The notes below the pieces were generated by a model, which was given only the letters and a program-made list of their open reading frames with translations, had not been told where the DNA came from and made no database searches. Shown here in pieces: positions 24,692 through 34,174 of a stretch of 64,000 nucleotides of DNA. The stretch is from positions 1-64,000 of the forward strand of contig CAYZMP010000003.1 in the NCBI GenBank assembly GCA_964479585.1, written 5' to 3'. A program made the position numbers and the translations under genes. The number at the start of each line of letters is the position of its first letter. Position 1 is the first letter of the stretch. The stretch comes from UBA6182 sp964479585 (GTDB lineage: Bacteria; Bacillota_I; Bacilli_A; Erysipelotrichales; Erysipelotrichaceae).

Positions 24692-25147
24692 ATGTTAGGT
24701 GCTATGTATCCATTTTGGGCAGCATTGATTGCAAATGTTGCAGCTCAAAGCTTAAAGCCAGTGTTTTATTACATACGAACTAAACAGTGGCGGCCCAAGT
24801 TATTTATCGAGAGCGGAGGATTTCCGAGTTCTCACACATCGATGGTTACTGCGCTGACACTTGCGGTTGGTTTGCAAGAACAATTTTCATCAAGTCTTTT
24901 TGCTGTAACTCTAACATTTGGATTGATTGTTGCATATGATGCGGCTAATGTTCGATATTATGCAGGACAAAACATACGAATAACACAACAATTAATCAAA
25001 GACATTCAATTACTAACACAAACTAAGTTAGATGACCCGATTTACTTAATGAAAGTTAAAGAAGTACTAGGTCATCGTTGGATCGAAGTTATTGGTGGAT
25101 TTGTCTTAGGAATTGTGTTAGCATTATTAATATTTCTAATTAAATAG
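24692..25147 (+). CDS. Divergent PAP2 family membrane protein (DUF212, YuiD-like)
   Basis: 151-aa membrane protein with three to four hydrophobic helices and the DUF212 signatures GGFPSSHTSMVTAL and GHRWIEVIGGFVLG, which resemble acid-phosphatase (PAP2) motifs. The biochemical role of the family is unsettled; a lipid phosphate phosphatase-like activity is the usual guess. GAGGTGA precedes the ATG. Nine bases separate it from nfu. Confidence 0.85.
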   Translation: MLGAMYPFWAALIANVAAQSLKPVFYYIRTKQWRPKLFIESGGFPSSHTSMVTALTLAVGLQEQFSSSLFAVTLTFGLIVAYDAANVRYYAGQNIRITQQLIKDIQLLTQTKLDDPIYLMKVKEVLGHRWIEVIGGFVLGIVLALLIFLIK

Positions 25148-25156
25148 GAGGTTGTT

Positions 25157-25396
25157 ATGAAAGAGCAATTTGTTGAAGAAATTATCGAAACTCTCGATAA
25201 AATTCGTCCATATATCCAACGTGACGGTGGCGACGTTGAGTTTGTAGATGTCACCGATGAAGGTGTAGTTTCTGTACGTATGCTTGGTGCTTGCGTAGGA
25301 TGTGGATTAGTTGATGACACTATTAAACTTGGTGTTGAAGCTATCCTAACTGATGAAATACCTTTTGTTACAGAAGTAATCGTAGTAGAAGAATAA
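25157..25396 (+). CDS. Nfu-type Fe-S cluster scaffold/carrier
   Basis: 79-aa protein that is just the NifU C-terminal domain: RPYIQRDGGDVEFVDV followed by the CVGC motif that ligates a [4Fe-4S] cluster between two subunits. Standalone Nfu proteins receive clusters from SUF (50310-55035) and pass them to Fe-S enzymes such as NifJ, RnfB/C and MutY. AGGAGG precedes the ATG. Confidence 0.92.
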   Translation: MKEQFVEEIIETLDKIRPYIQRDGGDVEFVDVTDEGVVSVRMLGACVGCGLVDDTIKLGVEAILTDEIPFVTEVIVVEE

Positions 25397-25425
25397 GAAC
25401 TAGCGTCTCGCTAGTTCTTTTATTT
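25395..25425 (+). terminator. Terminator after nfu
   Basis: Stem AAGAACTAGCG / CGCTAGTTCTT, loop TCT, then a T-rich tail. It may also serve the convergent AI-2E-family gene, though T residues on that side are fewer. Confidence 0.8.
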
Positions 25426-26571
25426 TTCTTTATTAGTTAAATTGATATCCTTCTCTTTTAATCTGAAATGTACTATTTCTTTTACAATAACATAAACGAT
25501 AGCAAATATCGGAACACCTAAAAACATACCAATTAATCCAAAAAAGCCTCCGCCAACGATAATGGCAAACATAATCCATAATCCTGGAAGACCTACAGAA
25601 TCTCCCAAAATCATTGGGCCAATGAAGTTTCCATCCAATTGTTGTAAAAATAACACGAATAATGCAAACCAAATGGTATACATTGGATTTACAATAAACA
25701 AAATAAATATAGAAGGTATAGCACCAATAAATGGGCCAAATACTGGAATCATGTTTGTAATACCAATGATAAAACTAATTAGTACTGCATAGGGCCAATT
25801 AAATATTGTCATCCCAATAAAACAAAGCAATCCAATAATGATGGAATCAATTGTCTTACCAACAATAAAGTTGTTAAATGTCTTTGAACTTAAATTTGCT
25901 AGAGAAACTAAACGATCTGCATCTTTTTTATGTAAAATAGCATAGGTGACTTTTTTAAATTGGAGACCAAAACGTTCACGTTCAACTAAAATGTATAATG
26001 CGATGATTAGTCCTAAAAATATTCTGAAAATCAAATTAGCAAGTTGAAAGGAATATGTTAAGATTCTTGGTAAATACTCTCTTACTAATCCACCTAGAGA
26101 ATCAAGAATATCTTCACCAGATCCAATAAGTATATCAGTAAACTCTTCTCGCACATTTAACTGTAATATTAAATCATTAATGTATCGTTCAGCAGCAGTT
26201 ATATAAGCGGGTAATTGAATGGTTAATGTGTTAATTGATGATATTAGTTGAGGTAATAGTATGTAGACTCCAAGTGCCATAATGCCAACAACAATAATCA
26301 TGGCACTTATGGCAGAAATAACACGTTTTACTTTTGCTTTTATTTTAATATCATACAATAACTTTGCTTCAATATAGTTCATTAATGGAGCAACTAAAAA
26401 AGCAATAGCAAAACCAACCACAAACGGTAGTAAAACAGAAAAAAATTCAGATATTTTTGCAGAAATTACAGGCATGTTTTGAATTAAGAAATAAAAAATC
26501 AAAACTATTATCCCTGCAACAGCTAATGCAATTGTTTGGTCTTTTTGCTCAGGTTTAAATTTGTATCTCAT
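25420..26571 (-). CDS. AI-2E family (UPF0118) transporter
   Basis: 383-aa membrane protein with about eight helices and the family pattern NFIVGKTIDSIIIGLLCFIG, ITNMIPVFGPFIGAIPS and QQLDGNFIGPMILGDSVGL. The family includes sodium/proton antiporters and the E. coli TqsA protein, so substrate is uncertain. GGAGATA precedes the ATG; the gene is 11 bases after nadE. Confidence 0.85.
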   Translation of the reverse strand: MRYKFKPEQKDQTIALAVAGIIVLIFYFLIQNMPVISAKISEFFSVLLPFVVGFAIAFLVAPLMNYIEAKLLYDIKIKAKVKRVISAISAMIIVVGIMALGVYILLPQLISSINTLTIQLPAYITAAERYINDLILQLNVREEFTDILIGSGEDILDSLGGLVREYLPRILTYSFQLANLIFRIFLGLIIALYILVERERFGLQFKKVTYAILHKKDADRLVSLANLSSKTFNNFIVGKTIDSIIIGLLCFIGMTIFNWPYAVLISFIIGITNMIPVFGPFIGAIPSIFILFIVNPMYTIWFALFVLFLQQLDGNFIGPMILGDSVGLPGLWIMFAIIVGGGFFGLIGMFLGVPIFAIVYVIVKEIVHFRLKEKDINLTNKEK

Positions 26572-26582
26572 AGTATCTCCAT

Positions 26583-28376
26583 TTATATATCAAATATTTC
26601 TAATGATGTTAGTCCTTGATTTTCACGTAAATCACTTCCAAATGCACCTCTACTCACAAGAACAATAGGTGGCATTTGAATCCTTTTAAATACGCCAAGT
26701 TCTACTTGTCTTAATACCCATTTCAAATCATTAATAAAATCATTATACGTGGTAAGGTTATAAATCTCCAACCATTTCTTTAAATTACTATCGATTACGT
26801 TGTTTGTCTTCACTTGTTGAATAATATCCTGTATTTCATAAGTAGGGTACTCTGTTATCTTTTCAATCAAATAATCATGATAACCCCACTTCATTGGATC
26901 TTGTTGATTCTCTTTTAGTTCTGCAGATGGCATAAAATCAAACTCTAAACCATGTTCTGTCTCTGTTGGTATTAAATTGATTGGAATTATTTCATTTTCA
27001 AAATATTCATTTAGTTGCTTGGCTAGTTCAAATACTTGCATCTTTGTACAATCCCCAAGAGGAGATAGTGCACCTATAGTATCGCCATATAGTGTGCAAT
27101 AACCTAATGCAGTTTCTACCTTATTCCCGTTATTAACAATTACGCCATTTCGTAAAGCTGCTAAGGTAGATAGCAAATGACCACGGACTCGAGCTTGAAC
27201 ATTTTCTAAAATGAATTCGTGCTCTTTCGAGTCATTTAGTGAGAGTGTATTCTTTGTGGCTTCCACTAATTTTTCAATGGAATGTTCAACATACTCAATA
27301 TTTAAGTTTTTTGCTGTTTGCTTGGCATTGTTAATACTAATGGATTGATTGTATTTACTAGGCATGTTAACTGCAATGATTCGATGTGAACCTAATGCTT
27401 TGCTTAGTAATGCAATAGAAACAGTGCTATCAATACCTCCGGATAACCCTACAATCCACTTTTTGCTTTGTTGAAACATTTGCTGATCAAATGCTTTAAT
27501 TGCATATACAATTGCATCCATCATCTTGTTGTTTGTTATGGCTTTATGCATTTGATGTGAAAGTGTTAGCTCTTGATAAAACGAGTCATTGCTTTGGGTT
27601 GTAATTTCTCCATTGTGATTACAGATAAATGATCCACCATCAAACACGACTACATTCTTGCCCGTATTTTGCATGCCAACAACATTAACATACACGAATG
27701 TTTTTATTTGATATCGTTTTGACTTATTTAATGCATGTCGAACTCTTGCTTTCTCTTTATTGTTAGACCACGGAGAACTTGATACATTAATTAACACATC
27801 AAGATTTTGAGTGGCCCAGTTTTGTGTTGGATTACTTTGATAATGCTCATCCCACAAGTCTTCACACACTTCTAATCCGACTTTTTGAGGTTGACCTTGA
27901 ACCATAACAACAAATGGGGAAAACATGTCTTGCTTACTAAGCTGTTGCCCTGAAACAAAATATCTTTCATCGTCAAATATCCGGTAATTTGGTAACAAAT
28001 GCTTTATATAAGGTAAAGAAGAACCGTTTTCTCTGTTAACGAATGTTTTGTTTTGCGCAACAAACCCACAATTGTAAATTGCCATTCGTCCACTATGATG
28101 TGTACAGTCTTTTTTTAAGTTAGTCGCAATATTTCCCCATACGATAATAATACCATCGGCCAATTTAACAATTTCATCATTGTATGATTCACACGTGGAA
28201 ACAAACGCATCATTAAACCATGTATCGCCAATTAAATATCCACTAATTACAAGTTCACCAAAAACAATACAATCAACATGATTGTCTTTGGCTTGTTGGA
28301 TCATTTTTTTCATTGTCTCGAAGTTTTTGCTTGGTTGTTTAGCAATAACTTCCATTTGTGCTAATGCTATATTCAT
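26583..28376 (-). CDS. nadE: Glutamine-dependent NAD+ synthetase
   Basis: 597-aa two-domain enzyme making NAD+ from nicotinate adenine dinucleotide with glutamine as ammonia donor. The N-terminal nitrilase-like glutaminase (about 1-260) has Glu in VFGELVISGY, Lys in IKHLLPNY and Cys in GLEVCEDLW. The C-terminal ATP pyrophosphatase domain begins near WIVGLSGGIDSTVS (P-loop SGGIDS). GAGGGTT precedes the ATG. It precedes the AI-2E-family gene in the same direction. Confidence 0.95.
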   Translation of the reverse strand: MNIALAQMEVIAKQPSKNFETMKKMIQQAKDNHVDCIVFGELVISGYLIGDTWFNDAFVSTCESYNDEIVKLADGIIIVWGNIATNLKKDCTHHSGRMAIYNCGFVAQNKTFVNRENGSSLPYIKHLLPNYRIFDDERYFVSGQQLSKQDMFSPFVVMVQGQPQKVGLEVCEDLWDEHYQSNPTQNWATQNLDVLINVSSSPWSNNKEKARVRHALNKSKRYQIKTFVYVNVVGMQNTGKNVVVFDGGSFICNHNGEITTQSNDSFYQELTLSHQMHKAITNNKMMDAIVYAIKAFDQQMFQQSKKWIVGLSGGIDSTVSIALLSKALGSHRIIAVNMPSKYNQSISINNAKQTAKNLNIEYVEHSIEKLVEATKNTLSLNDSKEHEFILENVQARVRGHLLSTLAALRNGVIVNNGNKVETALGYCTLYGDTIGALSPLGDCTKMQVFELAKQLNEYFENEIIPINLIPTETEHGLEFDFMPSAELKENQQDPMKWGYHDYLIEKITEYPTYEIQDIIQQVKTNNVIDSNLKKWLEIYNLTTYNDFINDLKWVLRQVELGVFKRIQMPPIVLVSRGAFGSDLRENQGLTSLEIFDI

Positions 28377-28401
28377 TCAAACCCTCTTTTTTATTATACC
28401 A

Positions 28402-29121
28402 TTAAATGTTTGCGGATTTTCTTTGTCTTACAACTTCAAAAGCCAATACGGCGCTAGCTGATACTGATGTGAGTGCTACTTTAACAGTATTATCATAAAC
28501 CACATGAACAAAAACATCACTTGCTTCAATAACTGGTTTTGAAAGCCCTCTTTTTTCTCCACCAATACATAAACAGATTCTATTTGGGTATGTTACTTGA
28601 TCATACTCCATAGAATTTTTTGAACGAAGTGCACTATAAATAGGAATATTATCTTGTTTGAGCTTAGATAGAATGTCATCAAAGCTATCTACTGCTATCC
28701 AATGGATAGCCTCACTTGTACCTGCTGAAGCTTTTAATATGATCGCTTCATTGTCGTTATACTCTCGATAATTTGTAATAACTGTAGAAAATCCTGCTGC
28801 TGTGGCTGTACGTATAACCATCCCAAGGTTATATGGATCTTCTATTCCTTCAATTAGCATTATATCACTTGATGGAGCAAAATCTTCTTGATAAGTACGA
28901 TAACCTACCTTTGCAAGTACACCACCATGAGTATTCCCTACTGCCATTTCAGTTGCTTCTTCTTTACTAATCAAAGAAAATTCGATGTTGTTTTTGTAGC
29001 ACAAATGACGAATGTATTGAATATCTTTCGTATGTTTTTTTGATGGCAAATAGACGTGATATACATCACGATTCTCATACTTTAGTGCTGCTTTTACTGA
29101 TAATGCTCCTTCAATAATCAT
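28402..29121 (-). CDS. TrmH/SpoU-family RNA 2'-O-methyltransferase
   Basis: 239-aa SPOUT methyltransferase modifying a ribose in rRNA or tRNA. N-terminal substrate-binding region starts MIIEGALSVKAAL. Motif 1 is EGIEDPYNLGMVIRTA, motif 2 LCIGGEKRGLS, and motif 3 ALTSVSASAVLAFEV, where the usual Asn is replaced by Thr. RlmB is the closest familiar member, but the target nucleotide cannot be assigned. Overlaps the U32 gene upstream by 4 bases. Confidence 0.85.
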   Translation of the reverse strand: MIIEGALSVKAALKYENRDVYHVYLPSKKHTKDIQYIRHLCYKNNIEFSLISKEEATEMAVGNTHGGVLAKVGYRTYQEDFAPSSDIMLIEGIEDPYNLGMVIRTATAAGFSTVITNYREYNDNEAIILKASAGTSEAIHWIAVDSFDDILSKLKQDNIPIYSALRSKNSMEYDQVTYPNRICLCIGGEKRGLSKPVIEASDVFVHVVYDNTVKVALTSVSASAVLAFEVVRQRKSANI

Positions 29122-30320
29122 TTTTTTATCTTTCTAACAAAGTCACCTTCATCTACTTTGATTGGGATGTGCAACTTGATTATTTCCATTGGTTTATATA
29201 CTCGTTCTACTTGTTCATTATCGCTGTTGACTATTGTAGTGACAACAAACTGAAACGGTTCATGATGTGGTCCAAACACTTCACATGTTGTATCTACATC
29301 AAAATGATTTCTAACTTGGAATGTTGCCATTCTAGTTTCTTGATCATAACTCAACACAATTCCTAAAAACTCTTGAGTGACACCTGCTCCATTAACACCA
29401 TAAAGATGACCATGCTCATTTGGTCTTTCATTATAAAAGCCTGAGAATGTTGGTCTGTTTTCGGCTTTTGCTAGCTCTTCATGCGTTTTTTGAATGAGTG
29501 TTTTAGAATCCATTGTATTTATGTTATCTAAAAACATACGATATGAAGATACCACAGTTGCTAAATAGTACTCCGACTTCATTCGACCTTCAATTTTTAA
29601 GCTTGCTACATTATGATCGACAAGTTGTTCTAGCACATCGGTAGCGTTTAAATCTTTAGAACTCATCGAAAACAACACTTCTTCATCATGAATAGCTTTT
29701 TTATGTTGATCAAATACTTCATACTTCCAACGACAACTTTGTGCGCAACCTCCACGATTAGCATCTCTTAATGTCATGTAATTACTCAATGTACATCGAC
29801 CAGAAATATTGACGCACATTCCTCCATGTATAAAGACTTCTGTTGGTAAAATGCTTTTCTCATTAATCATAATGACATCTTGCAGCGAACACTCACGAGC
29901 TAATACGACACGATCAACACCAAGTTGTTTATAAAACTCTAGTGCATAAGAGTTTGTTGCGGATAACTGGGTGCTCAGATGAATTTCCATGTTTTTTGTT
30001 ACTTCTTTAGCTAATTTAATAACATAATAAGAAGCTACGATGATAGCATCCACACCAATGGAATCAAGTAGTATTAAATACTCTTTTAATCCTTTTAAAT
30101 CTTCTTTATGAAATATCATATTAACAGTAACATATACTTTTTTATTAAACTTATGAGCATATTCAACAGCTTCTTGGATGTCGCTAATCTCAAAGTTACT
30201 CGCTCTTGCTCGAAGTGAATACGATTTCCCACCTAAAAATACTGCATCAGCTCCAAAATCAATGGCTGTCTTAAGTCTGTTCAAATCTCCAGCAGGAGCT
30301 AATAATTCTGTTTGTTTCAT
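29118..30320 (-). CDS. trhP2: U32-family protein, tRNA hydroxylation protein P2-like
   Basis: 400-aa U32 peptidase-family protein. N-terminal TIM-barrel segment LLAPAGDLNRLKTAIDFGADAVFLG is diagnostic, and the U32 cysteine cluster (GGMCVNISGRCTLSN, RGGCAQSCRW) is intact, with a C-terminal beta domain. In B. subtilis and E. coli such proteins hydroxylate U34 of tRNAs in prephenate-dependent 5-hydroxyuridine synthesis. Paired with a shorter U32 paralogue, overlapping it by 4 bases, as in B. subtilis yrrN-yrrO. Confidence 0.88.
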   Translation of the reverse strand: MKQTELLAPAGDLNRLKTAIDFGADAVFLGGKSYSLRARASNFEISDIQEAVEYAHKFNKKVYVTVNMIFHKEDLKGLKEYLILLDSIGVDAIIVASYYVIKLAKEVTKNMEIHLSTQLSATNSYALEFYKQLGVDRVVLARECSLQDVIMINEKSILPTEVFIHGGMCVNISGRCTLSNYMTLRDANRGGCAQSCRWKYEVFDQHKKAIHDEEVLFSMSSKDLNATDVLEQLVDHNVASLKIEGRMKSEYYLATVVSSYRMFLDNINTMDSKTLIQKTHEELAKAENRPTFSGFYNERPNEHGHLYGVNGAGVTQEFLGIVLSYDQETRMATFQVRNHFDVDTTCEVFGPHHEPFQFVVTTIVNSDNEQVERVYKPMEIIKLHIPIKVDEGDFVRKIKK

Positions 30321-31207
30321 TTTATCTTATCCTTTGCTAGAGTTGTATCTTGATAATTTAGTCCACTTGAAAATTGGTGGTTTTGACTTTGTTGATGCAA
30401 ATATAGATTGATTTCATCATTTGTTATCTTGTTTGAAAAGTAAGCAATTACATTTGCTATGATGTCATCTTCAATAAAATTAGTGTCTATCCAACCATAC
30501 TTCAATCCTATGTTTTCAAGATTAATCTTCTCATCAATTAAATGAACAATTGTATCAGTAAACATTGAAAACCCATGTTGATCTTCAAATCCTATATATT
30601 TCTGATCTCTTTGATCCTCTTTAAAATAGAACTTCTCATAATGTGATGGGTTTGTTTGATTAATCTGATTGAAATAATTCGTAAGTAAAGGTCGATATGA
30701 TTTAGACATCACTTGATATCCGAAGATTGGTAACATGATTTGTTTTGGACATTGTGCAACGATGTCTACTTTTTTTTCATACGTAATTTCCCTTGCAGGC
30801 ATTATTAAGGTTGCACCATTTTCTAAAAGCATCATCGCATCATTGGCATTAGCAATGGTTGTATCTGAATGAAAATAGATGTTTTTTGTTAGTTTTGTTT
30901 TTAGATAAAACATCACCCCAACATCGCTAACTATAAAATAGTCAAAGGACACTTTTTGTAGTATATCATTGATTTCCTTAATGAGGGTGTCAAACTCACT
31001 TTCTAATATTACCCTATTTATAAGTAAGCCTAGCTTGCTTTGAAATTTATCCGCCATGCTTTTTAGTGAGTTTAGGTTATCAATGTGTGTTGGGTTTATG
31101 ATTGCACTTGAAAGAAATGCAGTTGTAATTACAAAATTTCTACAACCGCTTTGGGCAAATAGATCAATTTGTTCAGAATTGTTTACGTGTACGATAGTTT
31201 CAATCAT
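30317..31207 (-). CDS. trhP1: U32-family-like partner, tRNA hydroxylation protein P1-like
   Basis: 296-aa divergent paralogue of the U32 protein next to it. It keeps the barrel pattern (FVITTAFLSS, YFIVSDVGVMFYLK, ATLIMPAREITYEKK) but has few of the cluster cysteines, as expected for the shorter TrhP1 partner. The start overlaps the MFS stop (TAATG). Identity rests on pairing with the longer U32 gene and on overall pattern. Confidence 0.7.
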   Translation of the reverse strand: MIETIVHVNNSEQIDLFAQSGCRNFVITTAFLSSAIINPTHIDNLNSLKSMADKFQSKLGLLINRVILESEFDTLIKEINDILQKVSFDYFIVSDVGVMFYLKTKLTKNIYFHSDTTIANANDAMMLLENGATLIMPAREITYEKKVDIVAQCPKQIMLPIFGYQVMSKSYRPLLTNYFNQINQTNPSHYEKFYFKEDQRDQKYIGFEDQHGFSMFTDTIVHLIDEKINLENIGLKYGWIDTNFIEDDIIANVIAYFSNKITNDEINLYLHQQSQNHQFSSGLNYQDTTLAKDKIK

Positions 31208-32523
31208 TAGACTTCAATAAACTCCTTGTTTTTGTTTCTAAATACAATCGCAATAAAGAGTGTAACTACAACCACAATAGTACTTATTGCTGTAAATACC
31301 ATTTGATATAACTCACTGCCCTCAAATGTTGAAGGTATTAACTGTAAAATAAGTGCATACACTTTATCACCATAATATATACCAACTGCAAAAAACGTTT
31401 GGTAAATACCCATACTAACTTCACGCAGTCTAACTTCAAATGGTTGTAGTGCAAGTCCTAATAAGACATTGTATAGAATTCCATATCCAAACCCATTTAA
31501 CCCATAAACAAAAAACAGTAATACAGAGTTTGTCGATGTAGCACTTATAATTGAAAACATAAAGACGCTTAACAAACCTATATACAATGTGTTTTTGGTC
31601 CCCAGTTTTTTCTTTAAATATAAGCCAGCAATAACACCAGCAACAAGTTGAAATATTGAAAACATAACATCTAAATATGCCACAAGAACATCATTCATTA
31701 AAACTAGTTCACTTGTAGCATAAGCAACCATGTTTGCTTGTCCAGATGCAAATCGCACAAAGGACACAATAACACCTAATAAGGACACCATTAAGAAACG
31801 AACATCGGTTAATACTGTTTTGAATCTTTCTAAAGTGAAATTTTTCTGTTTCTGTTTGTTATCCTTAATGGTAAGTAGAAAAACAAATGCTACTAACGCT
31901 AGCAATCCACTTAGCAACCATAAAATATTGTAGTTTTTGATTGTATCTTGTGTCAGTAATGATTGTATTGGTGCGACTAAAAACTCAGCTAATAATGGAG
32001 CAATAGATAGTATTGATACTGAAACCATTGCTTGCTTGGCATTAAAAGTTTCGGAAAACATGACATTAAATAGTGCAAGTATACTTGCTCCTAATCCTAG
32101 AGCTAGAGATGATGCAAACAAGGTATAAGCATCCGCATTTAAAAATACTGCAAATGAAGTTAATGCAATAAATACCAATGCAAATCCTATAATCTTTTTT
32201 CGTGATGTTAAATAATCACTCGTTATAAAAACAGGAAGTCTAGCAAACATCGAGATTAGACCATACGCTGCAACGATGTTAGCTGCAACAATTCCATCTA
32301 AACCTAATCCTCCCAAATCCATGGGTGTCGTGGCATATACTTTGCGATAAGCACGAATGATGTTAATGCTTGCCCAAAACAAAACTAGTAACACAAAAAT
32401 TAGTAATTGATATTTTGTTAAATTGTACTTTTTATATATGTAGTAAATTAACCCAAGTGAAAATAGTACGGTAATTATATATACAAATGGTTTAAGATCT
32501 ATCAAATTAAACATATCAAACAA
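31207..32523 (-). CDS. Major facilitator superfamily transporter, substrate unknown
   Basis: 438-aa protein with about twelve hydrophobic helices; the loop after helix 2-3 reads RLPVFITSDYLTSRKK, an MFS-type loop. I choose a TTG start at 32523 because AAGGAG lies nine bases upstream; the ATG at 32547 has no ribosome-binding site, and the RBS would lie inside that reading frame. First gene of a run MFS-trhP1-trhP2-SpoU joined by overlaps. Nothing visible defines the substrate. Confidence 0.75.
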   Translation of the reverse strand: MFDMFNLIDLKPFVYIITVLFSLGLIYYIYKKYNLTKYQLLIFVLLVLFWASINIIRAYRKVYATTPMDLGGLGLDGIVAANIVAAYGLISMFARLPVFITSDYLTSRKKIIGFALVFIALTSFAVFLNADAYTLFASSLALGLGASILALFNVMFSETFNAKQAMVSVSILSIAPLLAEFLVAPIQSLLTQDTIKNYNILWLLSGLLALVAFVFLLTIKDNKQKQKNFTLERFKTVLTDVRFLMVSLLGVIVSFVRFASGQANMVAYATSELVLMNDVLVAYLDVMFSIFQLVAGVIAGLYLKKKLGTKNTLYIGLLSVFMFSIISATSTNSVLLFFVYGLNGFGYGILYNVLLGLALQPFEVRLREVSMGIYQTFFAVGIYYGDKVYALILQLIPSTFEGSELYQMVFTAISTIVVVVTLFIAIVFRNKNKEFIEV

Positions 32524-32587
32524 TTGGTTATTCTCCTTTTCTATCATGTATAAGTTTAAACGAATTGATTGAGAAAATAAAGGTGAA

Positions 32588-32596
32588 TGTTATAAT
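32588..32596 (+). promoter_or_regulatory. Extended -10 promoter of the threonine aldolase gene
   Basis: TGT-TATAAT, 23 bases before the ATG at 32620, with TGAGGT as ribosome-binding site. Confidence 0.65.
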
Positions 32597-32619
32597 GTAG
32601 TCATTATTGAGGTATTTTT

Positions 32620-33651
32620 ATGAAAACTATCGATTTAAGAAGTGATACAGTCACAAAACCAACCAGTAAAATGCGTGATGCTATGACGAATGCTGAGGTT
32701 GGTGACGATGTTTATGGCGATGATCCTACAGTTAAACAACTAGAGCTCTTATCTGCAGAAATGACAGGGTTTGAAGACGCTCTTTTTGTAGCAAGTGGCA
32801 CGATGGGTAATCAATTAGCAATAATGACACACACAAGCAAAGGCGATGAGATTATTACAGGAAAGATTCATCACATAGTCAACTATGAGGTTGGTGCAAT
32901 GGCTGTCTTATCTTCAGTTAATGTTAAAGTAATTGATGAAGTTGTAATAACACCTGATGCCATCAAAGATAGTATCCGACAAAACAATATTCATTTTCCA
33001 CGAACTTCTTTGGTGGTTTTAGAAAATGCTTTATCAAGTGGGCAAGTCATAGATAAAGCACATTTTCAAGAGTGTATAAAAGTTGCTAAAGAGAACAATC
33101 TTGCTGTTCATGTCGATGGTGCTCGAATTTTCAATGCATCTATTGCTTTAAAAACTTCTGTCCATGAGTTAGTTGCTCATGCAGATTCTATGATGTTTTG
33201 CTTATCAAAAGGCTTAGGAGCTCCTATTGGATCTATGCTTGTAGGAAGCAAAGCCTTTATCGCTAAGGCTCGAAAATATCGTAAAATGCTTGGTGGGGGA
33301 TGGAGACAAGCGGGAGTTATTGCATCTTGTGGGATTGTAGCATTAACTGAAATGGTTGATCGATTAGAAATTGATCATCAAAATGCGACACTTTTAGCAA
33401 CATTGTTAACTCAAGATAACTCAATTATCGTAGATTTAGACAAACTGGATATCAATATGGTGTTTTACAAACTTCCTGTTTTTATTGATGAAAATGATTA
33501 TGTTAACACTGCTCGAGACAATGGATTTTTAATAAATCCACCTAAAAATGGTAAGTTTCGAGTTATGACACACATTAATGTTGATGTTAAGGATGTTGAG
33601 CAGTTTGCTCAATTTACAATTGCATATGTACAAAAAAACCGTGAGATTTAA
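32620..33651 (+). CDS. ltaE: Low-specificity L-threonine aldolase
   Basis: PLP enzyme of 343 aa cleaving L-threonine or allo-threonine to glycine and acetaldehyde. Signatures: IDLRSDTVTKPT at the N-terminus, GDDVYGDDPTVKQLE, HVDGARIFNA (PLP-binding Asp) and FCLSKGLGAPIGS with the Schiff-base Lys. Normal length. Monocistronic; its last codons form one arm of a terminator hairpin shared with convergent bcp. Confidence 0.93.
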   Translation: MKTIDLRSDTVTKPTSKMRDAMTNAEVGDDVYGDDPTVKQLELLSAEMTGFEDALFVASGTMGNQLAIMTHTSKGDEIITGKIHHIVNYEVGAMAVLSSVNVKVIDEVVITPDAIKDSIRQNNIHFPRTSLVVLENALSSGQVIDKAHFQECIKVAKENNLAVHVDGARIFNASIALKTSVHELVAHADSMMFCLSKGLGAPIGSMLVGSKAFIAKARKYRKMLGGGWRQAGVIASCGIVALTEMVDRLEIDHQNATLLATLLTQDNSIIVDLDKLDINMVFYKLPVFIDENDYVNTARDNGFLINPPKNGKFRVMTHINVDVKDVEQFAQFTIAYVQKNREI

Positions 33652-33659
33652 TCACGGTT
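33632..33659. terminator. Shared terminator formed by the 3' ends of ltaE and bcp
   Basis: Stem AACCGTGA / TCACGGTT with a 7-base loop. The 5' arm is inside ltaE, the ltaE stop codon is in the loop and the 3' arm reaches the bcp stop. A T run follows on the minus strand (strong) and a weaker one on the plus strand. Confidence 0.8.
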
Positions 33660-34119
33660 ATTTTAATTCGTCGATTGCCTTTAATACCAGGTCTACATCA
33701 GTTTTTGGATCAACATTTTCAAATATTTCTTCAATAACTCCGTTTCTTATAATAAATGTTGTTCGAACAATTCCCATGTATCTATTACCAAAACGATTTT
33801 TTTCTTGCCATACACCGTAGCGTTGAACGACATTTGTGTCTGGATCACTTAGTATTGGAAAGTTTAAATTGTACTTCTCTTTAAATCGAACGTGGCTTTT
33901 TACGTCATCTTTGCTCACACCAATTACTTCCACGTTACGCTTATCAAATTCTTCTTTATGATCTCTATATGAACATGCCTGTGTTGTGCATCCTGGTGTA
34001 TCGTCTTTCGGGTAAAAATAAAGAACAATTGTTTGATTATCATAATCTGACAATGATACTAAATCTCCATTTTGATCCATTAGAGTAAATGCAGGTGCTT
34101 TTGATTTTTTTTCTAACAT
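33658..34119 (-). CDS. bcp: Thiol peroxidase, Bcp/PrxQ type
   Basis: 153-aa thioredoxin-fold peroxidase reducing H2O2 and organic hydroperoxides with thioredoxin. The peroxidatic Cys is in DTPGCTTQACSYRD, with the nearby Cys five residues on as the resolving candidate, typical of BCP. AGGAGGA precedes the ATG. The thioredoxin at 715 is the likely reductant. Confidence 0.93.
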   Translation of the reverse strand: MLEKKSKAPAFTLMDQNGDLVSLSDYDNQTIVLYFYPKDDTPGCTTQACSYRDHKEEFDKRNVEVIGVSKDDVKSHVRFKEKYNLNFPILSDPDTNVVQRYGVWQEKNRFGNRYMGIVRTTFIIRNGVIEEIFENVDPKTDVDLVLKAIDELK

Positions 34120-34136
34120 ACTTTCCTCCTGTTTGT

Positions 34137-34145
34137 ATCATATCA
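34137..34145 (-). promoter_or_regulatory. bcp: Extended -10 promoter of bcp
   Basis: Minus strand TGA-TATGAT, 17 bases before the bcp start codon. Confidence 0.45.
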
Positions 34146-34174
34146 AATTGTTTTGTATTACCCTATTAAGATGC

